42,032 bases of DNA. Origin: an uncultured Pseudacidovorax sp. GTDB lineage: Bacteria; Pseudomonadota; Gammaproteobacteria; Burkholderiales; Burkholderiaceae_C. The position numbers were made by a program, and so were the translations under genes. The stretch is taken from contig NZ_CAJYES010000260.1 of the NCBI RefSeq assembly GCF_913773995.1, forward strand, positions 1 through 42,032. The letters run 5' to 3'. Positions 8,967 to 17,220 of the stretch are shown in pieces; the first letter of the stretch is position 1, and every line of letters begins with the position of its first letter. A model generated the notes under the pieces. It was given only the letters and a program-made list of their open reading frames with translations. It ran no database searches and was not told the DNA's origin.

Positions 8967-8991
8967 GGCAGATGCGGGCACGTGCTCAGCC

Positions 8992-10626
8992 TCAGCCGAT
9001 CACCTTGGTCGCGGTGGCGTCCAGGCGGGGCGGGTTCTCGAAGGTGTGGAATGGAGCAGGCGACGGCACTTCCCACTCCAGGCCCTCTGCACCTTCCCAG
9101 GGCTTCTGGGGCGCGGGCTCACCCTTGCCGCGCATGGCCGGCAGCACGACGAAAAGGAAGAAGTACACCTGGGCGAGTCCGAAGGCGAAGGCACCGACGG
9201 AGGCGATGGCATTGAAGTCCGCGAACTGCATCGGATAGTCGGCGTAACGACGCGGCATGCCTGCCAGACCAAGGAAGTGCATCGGGAAGAAGGTGACGTT
9301 GAACGAGATCAGGGACCACCAGAAGTGCAGCTTGCCCCGCGCCTCGTCGTACATCACACCCGTCCACTTGGGCAGCCAGTAGTACACGCCAGCGAACATG
9401 GCGTAGAGTGAGCCGGCCACCAGCACGTAGTGGAAGTGGGCCACCACGTAGTAGGTGTCCTGCAGCTGGATGTCGATGGGCGCCACGGCCAGGATCAGGC
9501 CGGTGAAGCCACCCATCGTGAACACGAAGATGAAGCCGACGGCGAATAGCATCGGCGTCTCGAAGGTCATCGAGCCCTGCCACATGGTCGCGATCCAGTT
9601 GAAGATCTTCACCGCCGTCGGCACCGCGATCAGCATGGTCGCGTACATGAAGAAGAGCTGGCCCGTCACCGGCATGCCGGTGGTGAACATGTGGTGCGCC
9701 CACACGATGAAGCTCAGGATGGCGATGGAGCTGGTGGCGTACACCATGGAGGCATAGCCGAAGAGCTTCTTGCGCGCGAAGGCCGGCACGATCTGGCTGA
9801 TGATGCCGAAGGCCGGCAGGATCATGATGTAGACCTCGGGATGACCGAAGAACCAGAAGATGTGCTGGTACATCACCGGATCGCCGCCGCCGGCCGGATT
9901 GAAGAAGTGCGTGCCGAAGTGCCGGTCGGTCAGCGTCATGGTGATGGCGCCGGCCAGCACGGGCATCACGGCGATCAGCAGGTAGGCGGTGATCAGCCAG
10001 GTCCAGCAGAACATCGGCATCTTCATCAGCGTCATGCCCGGAGCGCGCATGTTGAGGATGGTCACGATGATGTTGATCGAGCCCATGATCGACGAGGCGC
10101 CCAGGATGTGCATCGCGAAGATGCCGGCGTCCATGGAGGGGCCCATCTGCAGGGTGAGCGGCGCGTAGAGCGTCCAGCCCGCGGCGGGCGCACCGCCCGG
10201 CAGGAAGAAGGAGCCCACGAGCATGAGGGCGGCGGGAATCATCAGCCAGAAGCTGAAGTTGTTCATCCGCGCGAAGGCCATGTCGCTCGCACCGATTTGC
10301 AGCGGGATCATCCAGTTCGCAAAGCCCACGAAGGCCGGCATGATCGCGCCGAACACCATGATGATGCCGTGCATGGTGGTGAACTGATTGAACAGCTCGG
10401 GGTTCACCAACTGAAGGCCGGGCTGGAACAGCTCGGCGCGGATCAGCAGCGCCAGAATGCCGCCGATCATCAGCATCGTGAAGGAGAACAGCAGGTACAG
10501 CGTGCCGATGTCCTTGTGGTTGGTGGCGAACATCCAGCGGCGCCAGCCGTGCGGATGGTCGTGGTGTTCGTCATGCACATCGCCACCGTGGGCGGCGTGG
10601 CCGTGCGGGTCGAGGACTGCGCTCAT
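8992..10626 (-). CDS. coxA: Cytochrome c oxidase subunit I
   Basis: The 544-residue catalytic subunit reduces O2 to water at the haem a3-CuB centre and pumps protons. The low-spin haem ligand His86 (TTMHGIIM), the CuB ligand His262 with cross-linked Tyr266 (GHPEVY), His311/His312 (WAHHMF) and the haem ligands His397 and His399 (AHFHY) are all present. This is a complete A-type haem-copper oxidase. The N-terminus is unusually His-rich (residues 8-26 include seven His). The ATG at 10626 has AAGGAA upstream. It is cotranscribed with coxB 48 nt upstream. Confidence 0.98.
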   Translation of the reverse strand: MSAVLDPHGHAAHGGDVHDEHHDHPHGWRRWMFATNHKDIGTLYLLFSFTMLMIGGILALLIRAELFQPGLQLVNPELFNQFTTMHGIIMVFGAIMPAFVGFANWMIPLQIGASDMAFARMNNFSFWLMIPAALMLVGSFFLPGGAPAAGWTLYAPLTLQMGPSMDAGIFAMHILGASSIMGSINIIVTILNMRAPGMTLMKMPMFCWTWLITAYLLIAVMPVLAGAITMTLTDRHFGTHFFNPAGGGDPVMYQHIFWFFGHPEVYIMILPAFGIISQIVPAFARKKLFGYASMVYATSSIAILSFIVWAHHMFTTGMPVTGQLFFMYATMLIAVPTAVKIFNWIATMWQGSMTFETPMLFAVGFIFVFTMGGFTGLILAVAPIDIQLQDTYYVVAHFHYVLVAGSLYAMFAGVYYWLPKWTGVMYDEARGKLHFWWSLISFNVTFFPMHFLGLAGMPRRYADYPMQFADFNAIASVGAFAFGLAQVYFFLFVVLPAMRGKGEPAPQKPWEGAEGLEWEVPSPAPFHTFENPPRLDATATKVIG

Positions 10627-10674
10627 GTCGTTATTCCTTGGCTGACTCTCGGAGGGACTGCAATGGCGCCGGCA

Positions 10675-11844
10675 TCACTTGCCGCGCTGTGCCAGCACCT
10701 CGGCCGGCTGCACGAGCTGGCCTGTCTTGTTGGACCAGCTGTTCTTGGTATAGGAGATGACTGCCGCAATGTCGGTGTCGGACAGCTGTTTCCACGACGG
10801 CATGGCGCCGTTGTTCTGGCCGTTGAGCAGCACATGGATCTGCTTCGTGTGGTCGGCGTCGAGCACCACGGCGGACCCGTCGAGCGGCTTGATCGGGCCG
10901 GCACCCTTGCCGTTGGCCTGGTGGCAGGCCGCGCAGTTGGCAGCGTACACGCGCTCGCCACGGGCCAGGATGTCGGGAAGCGTCCAGACCTTGTTAGGGT
11001 CGTCCTGCTTGGCAGCGGCTTCCTTCTTCTTGGTGTCGACCCACGCGGTGTAGTCGGCGGCAGACAGAACCTTGACGTGGATCGGCATGTACGCATGCTC
11101 CTTTCCACACAATTCCTGGCATTGACCATAGAAATCGCCAGTTCGCTCGGCGCGGAACCAGGTGTCGCGCACGAAGCCGGGAATCGCGTCCTGCTTGATG
11201 CCGAACTGCGGCACGGCGAAGGCGTGGATCACGTCGTTGGCCGTGGTGATGATGCGGATCTTCTGCTTCTCGGGCACCACGAGCGGGTTGTCGACCTTGA
11301 GCAGATAGTCATTGGGCACATTGCCCTTGGCACCGGCATCGGACAGGGCGCGGTGCGAGCTGTCGAGCGTGGAAATGAAGGACAGCCCCTCGCCTTCACC
11401 CTTGATGTAGTCGTATCCCCACTTCCACTGATAGCCGGTGACCTTGATCGTGAGGTCGGCGTTGGTCGTGTCCTTCTGGGCGACCAGGATCTTGGTGGCA
11501 GGCAGGGCCATCAGGATCACGATGATGAAGGGGACGATGGTCCAGACCACCTCCACCACCACGGATTCATGGAAATTGGCGGCCTTGTGGCCCACGGACT
11601 TCCGGTGCTTCCAGATGGAATAGAACATCACCGAGAAGACACCGACGAAGATCACCAGGCACAACAGGAGCAGCACGTTGTGCAGGAAGTGCTGCTCCTC
11701 CGAAATGCGTGTCGCGCCCACCGGCAGGTTGAGCTGGCGCACCATCGGGCCGCCCGGCAGATCTTCGACTGCATGCGCAGCGCCACTGAACGCCACGCCA
11801 GCCGCCAGCATCCATCTTGCCGGCACGGTCCAAATGCTCTTCAT
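10675..11844 (-). CDS. coxB: Cytochrome c oxidase subunit II with fused C-terminal cytochrome c domain
   Basis: A 389-residue protein with a signal peptide (cleavage near AHA, residue 25), two transmembrane helices (about 55-75 and 97-117) and a periplasmic cupredoxin domain. The CuA site is intact: His207, then CQELCGKEHAYM giving Cys242, Cys246, His250 and Met253. After it comes a cytochrome c domain with CAACH (Cys304, Cys307, His308) and a likely axial Met348, so this is a caa3-like subunit II that can take electrons through its own haem c. The ATG at 11844 is used, and GTG 11853 is an alternative. It is likely cotranscribed with the DUF2244 gene and coxA. Confidence 0.96.
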   Translation of the reverse strand: MKSIWTVPARWMLAAGVAFSGAAHAVEDLPGGPMVRQLNLPVGATRISEEQHFLHNVLLLLCLVIFVGVFSVMFYSIWKHRKSVGHKAANFHESVVVEVVWTIVPFIIVILMALPATKILVAQKDTTNADLTIKVTGYQWKWGYDYIKGEGEGLSFISTLDSSHRALSDAGAKGNVPNDYLLKVDNPLVVPEKQKIRIITTANDVIHAFAVPQFGIKQDAIPGFVRDTWFRAERTGDFYGQCQELCGKEHAYMPIHVKVLSAADYTAWVDTKKKEAAAKQDDPNKVWTLPDILARGERVYAANCAACHQANGKGAGPIKPLDGSAVVLDADHTKQIHVLLNGQNNGAMPSWKQLSDTDIAAVISYTKNSWSNKTGQLVQPAEVLAQRGK

Positions 11845-11909
11845 CGTGTTCACTCTTTTCAGACCTTCAAACAATCCACCGTCTCCACCATCCGCCAGCC
11901 CGCGCGAAC

Positions 11910-12452
11910 CTAGGTCTCGCGCAACGCGCTGCGGATCTCCCGTGCCAGTGCGGCCCGAAGCTCGGGGCGCACGTAGCGCCCCACGCAGACCGAACGCCCC
12001 TGCGCGGACACCTCGATCAGCGAGCGGTCGCTCACCTGAGGCTCCACCCGTACCTGGTGCCGAAGGAATTCGGCCCGCTCGACACTGCCGCCATGCTCGT
12101 GCTCGATGACGAGCCGACCGTCCTGCAGCGCGATGCGCTCGCCATCCGTCGCATGCCGGGCATAGAACATGAAAGCCAGGCCCACCGCCGCAAGCTCCAG
12201 CCAGGCAAATGGCAGCACGAGCTTGGCACCCTGCAGCCAGAAGACACCGGCGATCCCCAGCGATACCACGCACAGTGACGCATAGGCCCATCCGAGCTGG
12301 CTGGGCGTGATCGAGCAATTGCGCCGCAGGAACCAGTGAATGCTCTGGCCCGAAACAGTGGCGAAGCGAAACACGGGATTCGGCACGGGCGGGTGGGGCT
12401 CTTTCGAGGGTGTGTCACTGCCGCCAAGGGCCAGTCCCAGGGACGCAGGCAC
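11910..12452 (-). CDS. DUF2244 membrane protein upstream of the cox operon
   Basis: A 180-residue protein with two adjacent transmembrane helices (about 54-75 and 82-98) in a DUF2244 pattern, including the NCSITPSQL stretch. The C-terminal soluble part contains LVIEHEHGG and a Val/Arg-rich region. DUF2244 genes commonly precede betaproteobacterial coxB, and function is unknown. The start is a GTG at 12452 and is uncertain, because no ATG occurs in the N-terminal half. TACAAT on the minus strand (12464-12459) would place transcription almost on this GTG, so the true start could be internal. Confidence 0.75.
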   Translation of the reverse strand: MPASLGLALGGSDTPSKEPHPPVPNPVFRFATVSGQSIHWFLRRNCSITPSQLGWAYASLCVVSLGIAGVFWLQGAKLVLPFAWLELAAVGLAFMFYARHATDGERIALQDGRLVIEHEHGGSVERAEFLRHQVRVEPQVSDRSLIEVSAQGRSVCVGRYVRPELRAALAREIRSALRET

Positions 12453-12487
12453 TCAAGAATTGTAGCGTGGCACCCTGTTTCGACAGT

Positions 12488-12506
12488 CGGGGCAAGCCCT
12501 GCCCCG
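12488..12506. other. GC-rich hairpin between the methyltransferase and DUF2244 genes
   Basis: CGGGGCA (12488-12494) pairs perfectly with TGCCCCG (12500-12506) around a 5-nt loop. It lies 18 nt beyond the stop of the minus-strand methyltransferase gene but lacks a T-run. It could be a weak terminator or mRNA 3' end. Confidence 0.4.
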
Positions 12507-12523
12507 GCAGCTCTTCGCAGAGG

Positions 12524-13438
12524 CTAGGCGTCTTCGCGGCCCCGCCGCAACATTTGACGCATGTCATTCAGACCGATGGCGCTTTCCGGGGCGACGGCGA
12601 CCCGGGAAACGGGCTTGAAGGCATGACCGTAGATGATCTCGAAGGTCAACGCGATGCGTCCGCCGTGCTCGGCCGAAGCCAGCCCGGCCAGCAGGTCCAG
12701 CAGCTGCGCGCGCCAGCGCCGCCCGCGCAGGCCGGCAAAGCGCTCCCGATGGAGATTGCGCCCGAGCGTCCGCAGCTCCGCCAGCGCCGCCTCCGGCGAG
12801 CCCCAGGTGAGCACGATGCGCTCCATGTCCATCACCGGCTCGGCGAACCCCGCATGCACCAGCATGTCGCCCCAGTCGTGCATGTCGGTGAAGGCGTGGG
12901 CCGGCTCGGGCCAGCCCCGCGCCAGGTAGGCCGCGCGCAGTTCCACCAGCGTATCGGGGCCGAAGCCCGAGAACATCAGGAATCCATTGGTCGCCACCTG
13001 CCGATGCCACTGTGCGATCAACGATTCAGGATCGGCGGTCATGTGGAGGCCCATGTTGGCCCACAGCAAGTCGACGCCGCCTTCCGGCAGGGCGCCGAAG
13101 AGTTGCGGCCGGCCGCTGCGCCAGCGCTTGGCGCTCCACCAAGGGGCCGCAAACGCGGCAGACGTGAGCGCATGCAGGGCGGGTTCGGGCTCCTGCACAT
13201 GGACGGCCGCCTGCGGATAGCGCTGGGCCACCTGCGCGTGCACCTCCAGGCCACCACGCAGCGGCGACCAGTCCGCCCAGTGTCGGGGCGTGGCCTTGAT
13301 CCACTGCAACCGCTCCTCCATCCGCTTGCCCACTTCCTCGTGGAGCCAGGGCGCCGTATCGCCGGGCGCCTGTCGTGCCCAGCGGCGGGCGGCCACCGGG
13401 TCGATGGTCGGGGGCCGGGATGCGGGGGAAGAAGGCAT
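12524..13438 (-). CDS. BioC-like SAM-dependent methyltransferase with degenerate motif I
   Basis: A 304-residue protein resembling the BioC / malonyl-ACP O-methyltransferase group annotated in Comamonadaceae. The N-terminus has the BioC-like opening VAARRWARQAPGDTAPWLHEEVGKRMEERL. Later come a VDLLWANMGLHMTADP segment and a GFLMFSGFGPDTLVELRAA segment that match class I methyltransferase motifs around strands 4 and 5. The canonical glycine-rich SAM motif after strand 1 is not visible: the equivalent region reads WADWSPLRGGLEV. Activity is therefore uncertain. No other biotin gene is in the window. It is divergent from comF, 79 nt away. Confidence 0.65.
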   Translation of the reverse strand: MPSSPASRPPTIDPVAARRWARQAPGDTAPWLHEEVGKRMEERLQWIKATPRHWADWSPLRGGLEVHAQVAQRYPQAAVHVQEPEPALHALTSAAFAAPWWSAKRWRSGRPQLFGALPEGGVDLLWANMGLHMTADPESLIAQWHRQVATNGFLMFSGFGPDTLVELRAAYLARGWPEPAHAFTDMHDWGDMLVHAGFAEPVMDMERIVLTWGSPEAALAELRTLGRNLHRERFAGLRGRRWRAQLLDLLAGLASAEHGGRIALTFEIIYGHAFKPVSRVAVAPESAIGLNDMRQMLRRGREDA

Positions 13439-13517
13439 GGCGATCAGAAGGCGCGCAGTGTGCGAATCGTCACGGCCGCGAGCGGGTCGGCGAGGGGCGC
13501 GCCAGTATATTGAGCCG

Positions 13518-14261
13518 ATGCCGACCTCTGCGCCGACCCGGCTTCATTCCCCGGTTGTCCGTCTGTTCAGCGCCCTGCTCGGCCTGCTCCCCAGCCAATG
13601 TGCCCTCTGTCGCGCGTGGCCGGGCGAGGTGCTCTGCGGCACCTGCCTGGACCAGTTCGCGGTGCCCGTGCCGCGCTGCGTGCGCTGCGCGATTGCCGTC
13701 CCGCCGGGCCAGCCCACCTGCGGCGCCTGCCTGCGCGATCCGCCCTTCCTGGACGAATGCGTCGCCGCCTGCGACTACGACTGGCCGTGGAGCGCCTGCA
13801 TCGCGCGCTTCAAGTTCGCTGGCGAGGCGGGCTGGGCCGCGCCGCTGGCCGCGGTGCTGGCGCGCCATCCGCGCACACCCCATCTGCTCGACACCGCCGA
13901 CCTCGTGCTGCCCATGCCGCTGTCAGCGGAGCGACTGCGCGAGCGCGGCTTCAATCAGTCGCTCGAACTGGCCCGGCGGCTGGCGCCGGGACGATGCGAC
14001 GCGCATCTGCTGCTGCGGCCCGTCCACACATCGCCGCAGGCGGGGCTCAGCCGTCACGATCGGTTGCGCAACCTGCGGGGCGTCTTCGCGGTCGGGTCCT
14101 CGAGCGCCAGCGCCGTGCGCGGCCGCACCGTGTTGCTGGTCGATGATGTGATGACGACCGGTGCATCGCTCGCCGCTGCCGCGCAGGTGCTGCGGCAGGT
14201 GGGCGCGGCCCGGGTGAACGCCCTCGTGCTCGCACGCACGCCGGCGCCAGGGAACGCCTGA
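13518..14261 (+). CDS. ComF family phosphoribosyltransferase-like protein
   Basis: A 247-residue ComF-family protein. The N-terminus has four Cys-x2-Cys pairs (28/31, 40/43, 54/57, 68/71), which look like a zinc-binding double-zinc ribbon. The C-terminal phosphoribosyltransferase fold has the GFNQ segment and the PRPP-binding motif VLLVDDVMTTGASL. ComF proteins are linked to DNA uptake in naturally competent bacteria, and the exact biochemical role is not settled. The open frame begins earlier (13290), but the ATG at 13518 matches the family N-terminus and leaves room for a promoter with the divergent methyltransferase gene. Confidence 0.88.
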   Translation: MPTSAPTRLHSPVVRLFSALLGLLPSQCALCRAWPGEVLCGTCLDQFAVPVPRCVRCAIAVPPGQPTCGACLRDPPFLDECVAACDYDWPWSACIARFKFAGEAGWAAPLAAVLARHPRTPHLLDTADLVLPMPLSAERLRERGFNQSLELARRLAPGRCDAHLLLRPVHTSPQAGLSRHDRLRNLRGVFAVGSSSASAVRGRTVLLVDDVMTTGASLAAAAQVLRQVGAARVNALVLARTPAPGNA

Positions 14262-14337
14262 GGCGATCCGGGTCCAGGCGCCCCCACGACGCGCCGCGCG
14301 GTTAAGCTCGCCGCCCCTTCTCCGGTCCAGCGCATCC

Positions 14338-14808
14338 ATGTTCCGCATCGTCCTCGTCGAGCCCGAGATCCCGCCCAACACAGGCAATGTGATCCGTCTG
14401 GCGGCCAACACCGGCTGTGAACTCCATCTGGTGGAGCCGCTCGGCTTCTCGATGGAGGATCGCCTGCTGCGGCGCGCGGGTCTCGACTACCACGAGTTCG
14501 CCCGCGTGGTCCGCCATGGCAGCTGGCAGGCCTTGGTCGACCAGCATGCGCCAGCGCCGGAGCGCACTTTTGCTCTCACGACGCGCGGCACCCGTGTGGT
14601 GCACGACGTGTCGTTCCAGCCCGGCGACTGGCTGGTCTTCGGCTCGGAAACAAGGGGCCTTTCGCCCGAACTGCGAGCGCATTTCGCACCGGCGCAGCAA
14701 CTGAAGCTCCCGATGCGCCCCGGCCAGCGCAGCCTCAACCTGTCGAATGCAGTGGCCGTGACGGTGTTCGAGGCGTGGCGACAAAACGGCTTCGGCACCG
14801 AAACCTGA
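14338..14808 (+). CDS. trmL: tRNA (cytidine(34)-2'-O)-methyltransferase TrmL
   Basis: This 156-residue SPOUT-class enzyme has the TrmL length and motifs. They are IVLVEPEIPPNTGNVIRLAANTG at the N-terminus, FGSETRGLS around residues 101-109, and MRPGQRSLNLSNAVAV near the C-terminus, which forms the knotted SAM site. TrmL 2'-O-methylates the wobble nucleotide of tRNA-Leu isoacceptors. It follows comF by 76 nt in the same orientation. Confidence 0.96.
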   Translation: MFRIVLVEPEIPPNTGNVIRLAANTGCELHLVEPLGFSMEDRLLRRAGLDYHEFARVVRHGSWQALVDQHAPAPERTFALTTRGTRVVHDVSFQPGDWLVFGSETRGLSPELRAHFAPAQQLKLPMRPGQRSLNLSNAVAVTVFEAWRQNGFGTET

Positions 14809-14949
14809 GGGGAACAGGCGCATCTGAACGCGCCTCGAAGGGCTGCGCGTGAATCCAGGCGCACGTCGGCGACGTATGTGGATCAGGTGCCTGCTCGGCC
14901 GCGTGGTGGGCAGACACCCGTCGCCCACCCTTTCTTCAAGGAGCCTTCC

Positions 14950-15231
14950 ATGATCCGCAAGCTCACCGCCATTGCCCTCGCCACCGTGTTCACTGCGGGC
15001 GCCGCCCATGCCGTGGACGGCGAGATGTCACCCAATCCGGCCGCTCCCTTCAAGTCGACGCTGTCTCGCACACAGGTGCAGGCCGAGGCGCGCAATGCGC
15101 CGACGCCCAGCAACGGCGGCACCGGCGTGCTGCAGGTACGCGGCACCGCCGACCGGGCGGTGGTCCAGTCCGGCGCGCGGGCCACGGCGCGCAACGGCTG
15201 CGCCAACTGCGCCGAAGTCGGCACGATGTAA
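14950..15231 (+). CDS. Small exported DUF4148-like protein
   Basis: A 93-residue protein with a clear Sec signal peptide (MIRKLTAIALATVFTAGAAHA, cleavage near residue 21). A short polar mature part contains STLSRTQVQAEARNA, similar to the LTRAQVRAE stretch of DUF4148 periplasmic proteins that are abundant in Burkholderiales. Two Cys near the end (CANC) could form a disulfide. AAGGAG (14938-14943) sits 6 nt before the ATG and fixes the start. Function is unknown. The 141 nt between trmL and this gene show no other coding signal. Confidence 0.75.
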   Translation: MIRKLTAIALATVFTAGAAHAVDGEMSPNPAAPFKSTLSRTQVQAEARNAPTPSNGGTGVLQVRGTADRAVVQSGARATARNGCANCAEVGTM

Positions 15232-15258
15232 GCCGATGCGACGCACCCCTGCCTCGGC

Positions 15259-15729
15259 TCAGGGGTAGCGCCGCACCACGGATTCGGCCACGCAGGCCGG
15301 CTTGGCGGCGCCCTCGAGCTCGATGGTGCTCTGCCAGACCATCTGGTAGCCGCCACCCTCGATGGCCTCGCTAGCCAGCAGCTTGATATGGGCGCGCAGT
15401 CGGCTGCCCACGGGGACCGGTGACATGAAGCGCACCCGGTTCAGACCGTAATTGACCCCCATGCGGGCCTCCACCACCTCGACCGCCGTGTCGAAGAAGG
15501 TGGGTAGCAGGGACAGTGTCAGAAAGCCATGCGCGATGGGCGCGCCGAATGGCCCCGCCTTTGCGCGCTCCACATCCACATGAATCCACTGATGGTCGCC
15601 CGTCGCCTCGGCGAACTGGTTGACCTGGGCCTGCGTCACGGTGCTCCAGTCGCTGGTGGCGATGTCCTGGCCGACGCAGGCGTGGAGGTCGGCAAGGGTC
15701 TGGAAGATGCGCTTGGTCATGCGGCGCAT
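15259..15729 (-). CDS. MaoC family (R)-specific enoyl-CoA hydratase-like protein
   Basis: A 156-residue single hot-dog-domain protein of the MaoC/NodN type. The hydratase-2 signature is present as FAEATGDHQWIHVDVERAKAGPFGAPIAHGFLTLSL, with the catalytic Asp and His of the DHQWIH segment. Such enzymes hydrate enoyl-CoA, often feeding polyhydroxyalkanoate or beta-oxidation. The start is either ATG 15729 or ATG 15720 (MTKRIF), and neither has a strong Shine-Dalgarno. It stands alone, convergent with the small exported protein gene. Confidence 0.9.
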   Translation of the reverse strand: MRRMTKRIFQTLADLHACVGQDIATSDWSTVTQAQVNQFAEATGDHQWIHVDVERAKAGPFGAPIAHGFLTLSLLPTFFDTAVEVVEARMGVNYGLNRVRFMSPVPVGSRLRAHIKLLASEAIEGGGYQMVWQSTIELEGAAKPACVAESVVRRYP

Positions 15730-15844
15730 GATGCCGCCGGCCGGCGCTCATCGCTGTCTGCGCGGGGACACGGCGGCTCGGGGCTTTCCCCAAAGTCCGC
15801 ATCCCAGGCACGACTCCGTCGCTCAGTCTCCAAACGCTCCCTGC

Positions 15845-16468
15845 TCAGTTCTCCAGCCACTCGATCAGCGGCTGCCACTGCGCCAGGTCGCGTTCGTAGC
15901 GCGACGGCGACAGGTCGAACAGGGTCAGCCCATGGGCAGCGACCTGGACATAGTTCTGCGTTTCGCGCAGTTCCGTGACCAGCGGCATGTCCACCTGGGC
16001 CGCGAATTCACGAAGCCGCTCGGCCGCCAGCGTACGCAATCCGACGCGCATGCCCACCAGTCCGATGCGCGGCGTTTTCTTGCCGGAGAGCCGCTCTGCC
16101 AGCCGGTCCAGGAATTCGCGTGTGGCAAAGATATCGAACAGGCTGGGCTGCACCGGCACCACCACCTTGTCCGCCAGGGCCAGCACCTCCTTGAAGCGCC
16201 AGCCATGCAGGCCAGCAGGCGTGTCGAGCACTGCATGCGTGGTGCCCGGCGGTGGTCGCACCACGCTGCCCTCGCCCTTCGCCTCCCAGCTGCGGATGGG
16301 CGCGACCTGCGGCGGCCGCAGCGACAGCCACAACCGGGACGATTGCTGACGGTCCACGTCGCCCAGCATCACCGGATGGCCCTGGTTGGCGAAATGGCCC
16401 GCGATGTGCGTGGCGATCGTGGACTTGCCTGATCCCCCCTTGGGATTGGCGACGAGAACCACCGGCAT
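15845..16468 (-). CDS. ParA/MinD-like P-loop ATPase
   Basis: A 207-residue ParA-family ATPase with a deviant Walker A motif (NPKGGSGKST, residues 8-17), a Walker A' Asp in GDVDRQQSS and a hydrophobic AVLDTPAG Walker B strand. It is shorter than chromosomal ParA and has no N-terminal DNA-binding domain. No parB is adjacent, so it is an orphan ParA, possibly positioning another cargo. It is divergent from kefF with an 87-nt gap. AGGAG lies upstream of the ATG on the minus strand. Confidence 0.9.
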   Translation of the reverse strand: MPVVLVANPKGGSGKSTIATHIAGHFANQGHPVMLGDVDRQQSSRLWLSLRPPQVAPIRSWEAKGEGSVVRPPPGTTHAVLDTPAGLHGWRFKEVLALADKVVVPVQPSLFDIFATREFLDRLAERLSGKKTPRIGLVGMRVGLRTLAAERLREFAAQVDMPLVTELRETQNYVQVAAHGLTLFDLSPSRYERDLAQWQPLIEWLEN

Positions 16469-16555
16469 GCAGCGCTCCTGAGCTTGGACGGATCTTGGAT
16501 GGTAGGGCCCGACGCCGCCGCCGGACCAGCACGAGTTTGCGCTATGGTCGCCGCC

Positions 16556-17218
16556 ATGCCGACCATTCCAACCTCAACATCCGGCGCCCCCATCGGTGAG
16601 CCCAGGACGGCAGCAATCTATGTGCTGGCCGCCCATCCGCACTGGCGGGAATCGCGGGCCAACCGGCGCCTGCGCGATGCCGCCGCGCGTCTTCCAGGCG
16701 TCCAGGTCAACGACCTCTACGCCCGCTACCCCGACTACGCCATCGACGTGGAGGCCGAACAGCAACGCCTGGCGGCCGCCGAACTGGTGGTCCTGCTGCA
16801 CCCGATCCAGTGGTACAGCATGCCGCCGCTGCAGAAGCTCTGGCTGGACGAGGTGCTGGGCTATGGCTGGGCCTACGGACCGGGCGGCGGGGCGCTGCGC
16901 GGCAAGTCGCTCTGGCTGGTGGCCAGCACCGGCGGCGCCGAGGACAGCTACCACCCTGCGGGCTACAACCGCTATTTCTTCGACGCATTCCTGCCGCCCT
17001 ACGAGCAGACCGCCGCCTTGTGCGGCATGCGCTTCCTGCCGCCGCTGCTGCTGCACGATGCGCGGCGCGTGCCGGAAGCCGAACTCGCCGCGCACGAGCA
17101 CGTCTTCGTGGAACGGCTGGTCCGCTACCCGGACTGGCCCGAGATGGCCGAACTGGACGATTGCCCCGAGTGTCGCGTGCCGGTGGGCGACCGGCCGCAA
17201 GGCCAGGTGGTGCGCTGA
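16556..17218 (+). CDS. kefF: KefF-type NAD(P)H oxidoreductase, ancillary to KefC
   Basis: A flavodoxin-fold quinone reductase of the KefF/MdaB/YwrO group, 220 residues from ATG 16556. It contains AAHPHWRESRANRRL near the N-terminus, HPIQWYSMPPLQKLWLDEVLGYGWAYG in the middle and LVASTGGAEDSYHPAGYNRY, all typical of the family. KefF binds FMN and is needed for full activity of the KefC potassium efflux system. It ends 2 nt before kefC, which confirms the partnership. An ATG at 16544 and one at 16484 are in frame, and 16556 best fits the family N-terminus. Confidence 0.9.
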   Translation: MPTIPTSTSGAPIGEPRTAAIYVLAAHPHWRESRANRRLRDAAARLPGVQVNDLYARYPDYAIDVEAEQQRLAAAELVVLLHPIQWYSMPPLQKLWLDEVLGYGWAYGPGGGALRGKSLWLVASTGGAEDSYHPAGYNRYFFDAFLPPYEQTAALCGMRFLPPLLLHDARRVPEAELAAHEHVFVERLVRYPDWPEMAELDDCPECRVPVGDRPQGQVVR

Positions 17219-17220
17219 CC

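Noticed and set aside
9691-11913. 740-aa plus-strand frame across coxA and coxB
   Set aside because: It is antisense to two certain oxidase subunits and gives a His/Gly/Arg-rich sequence without domains.
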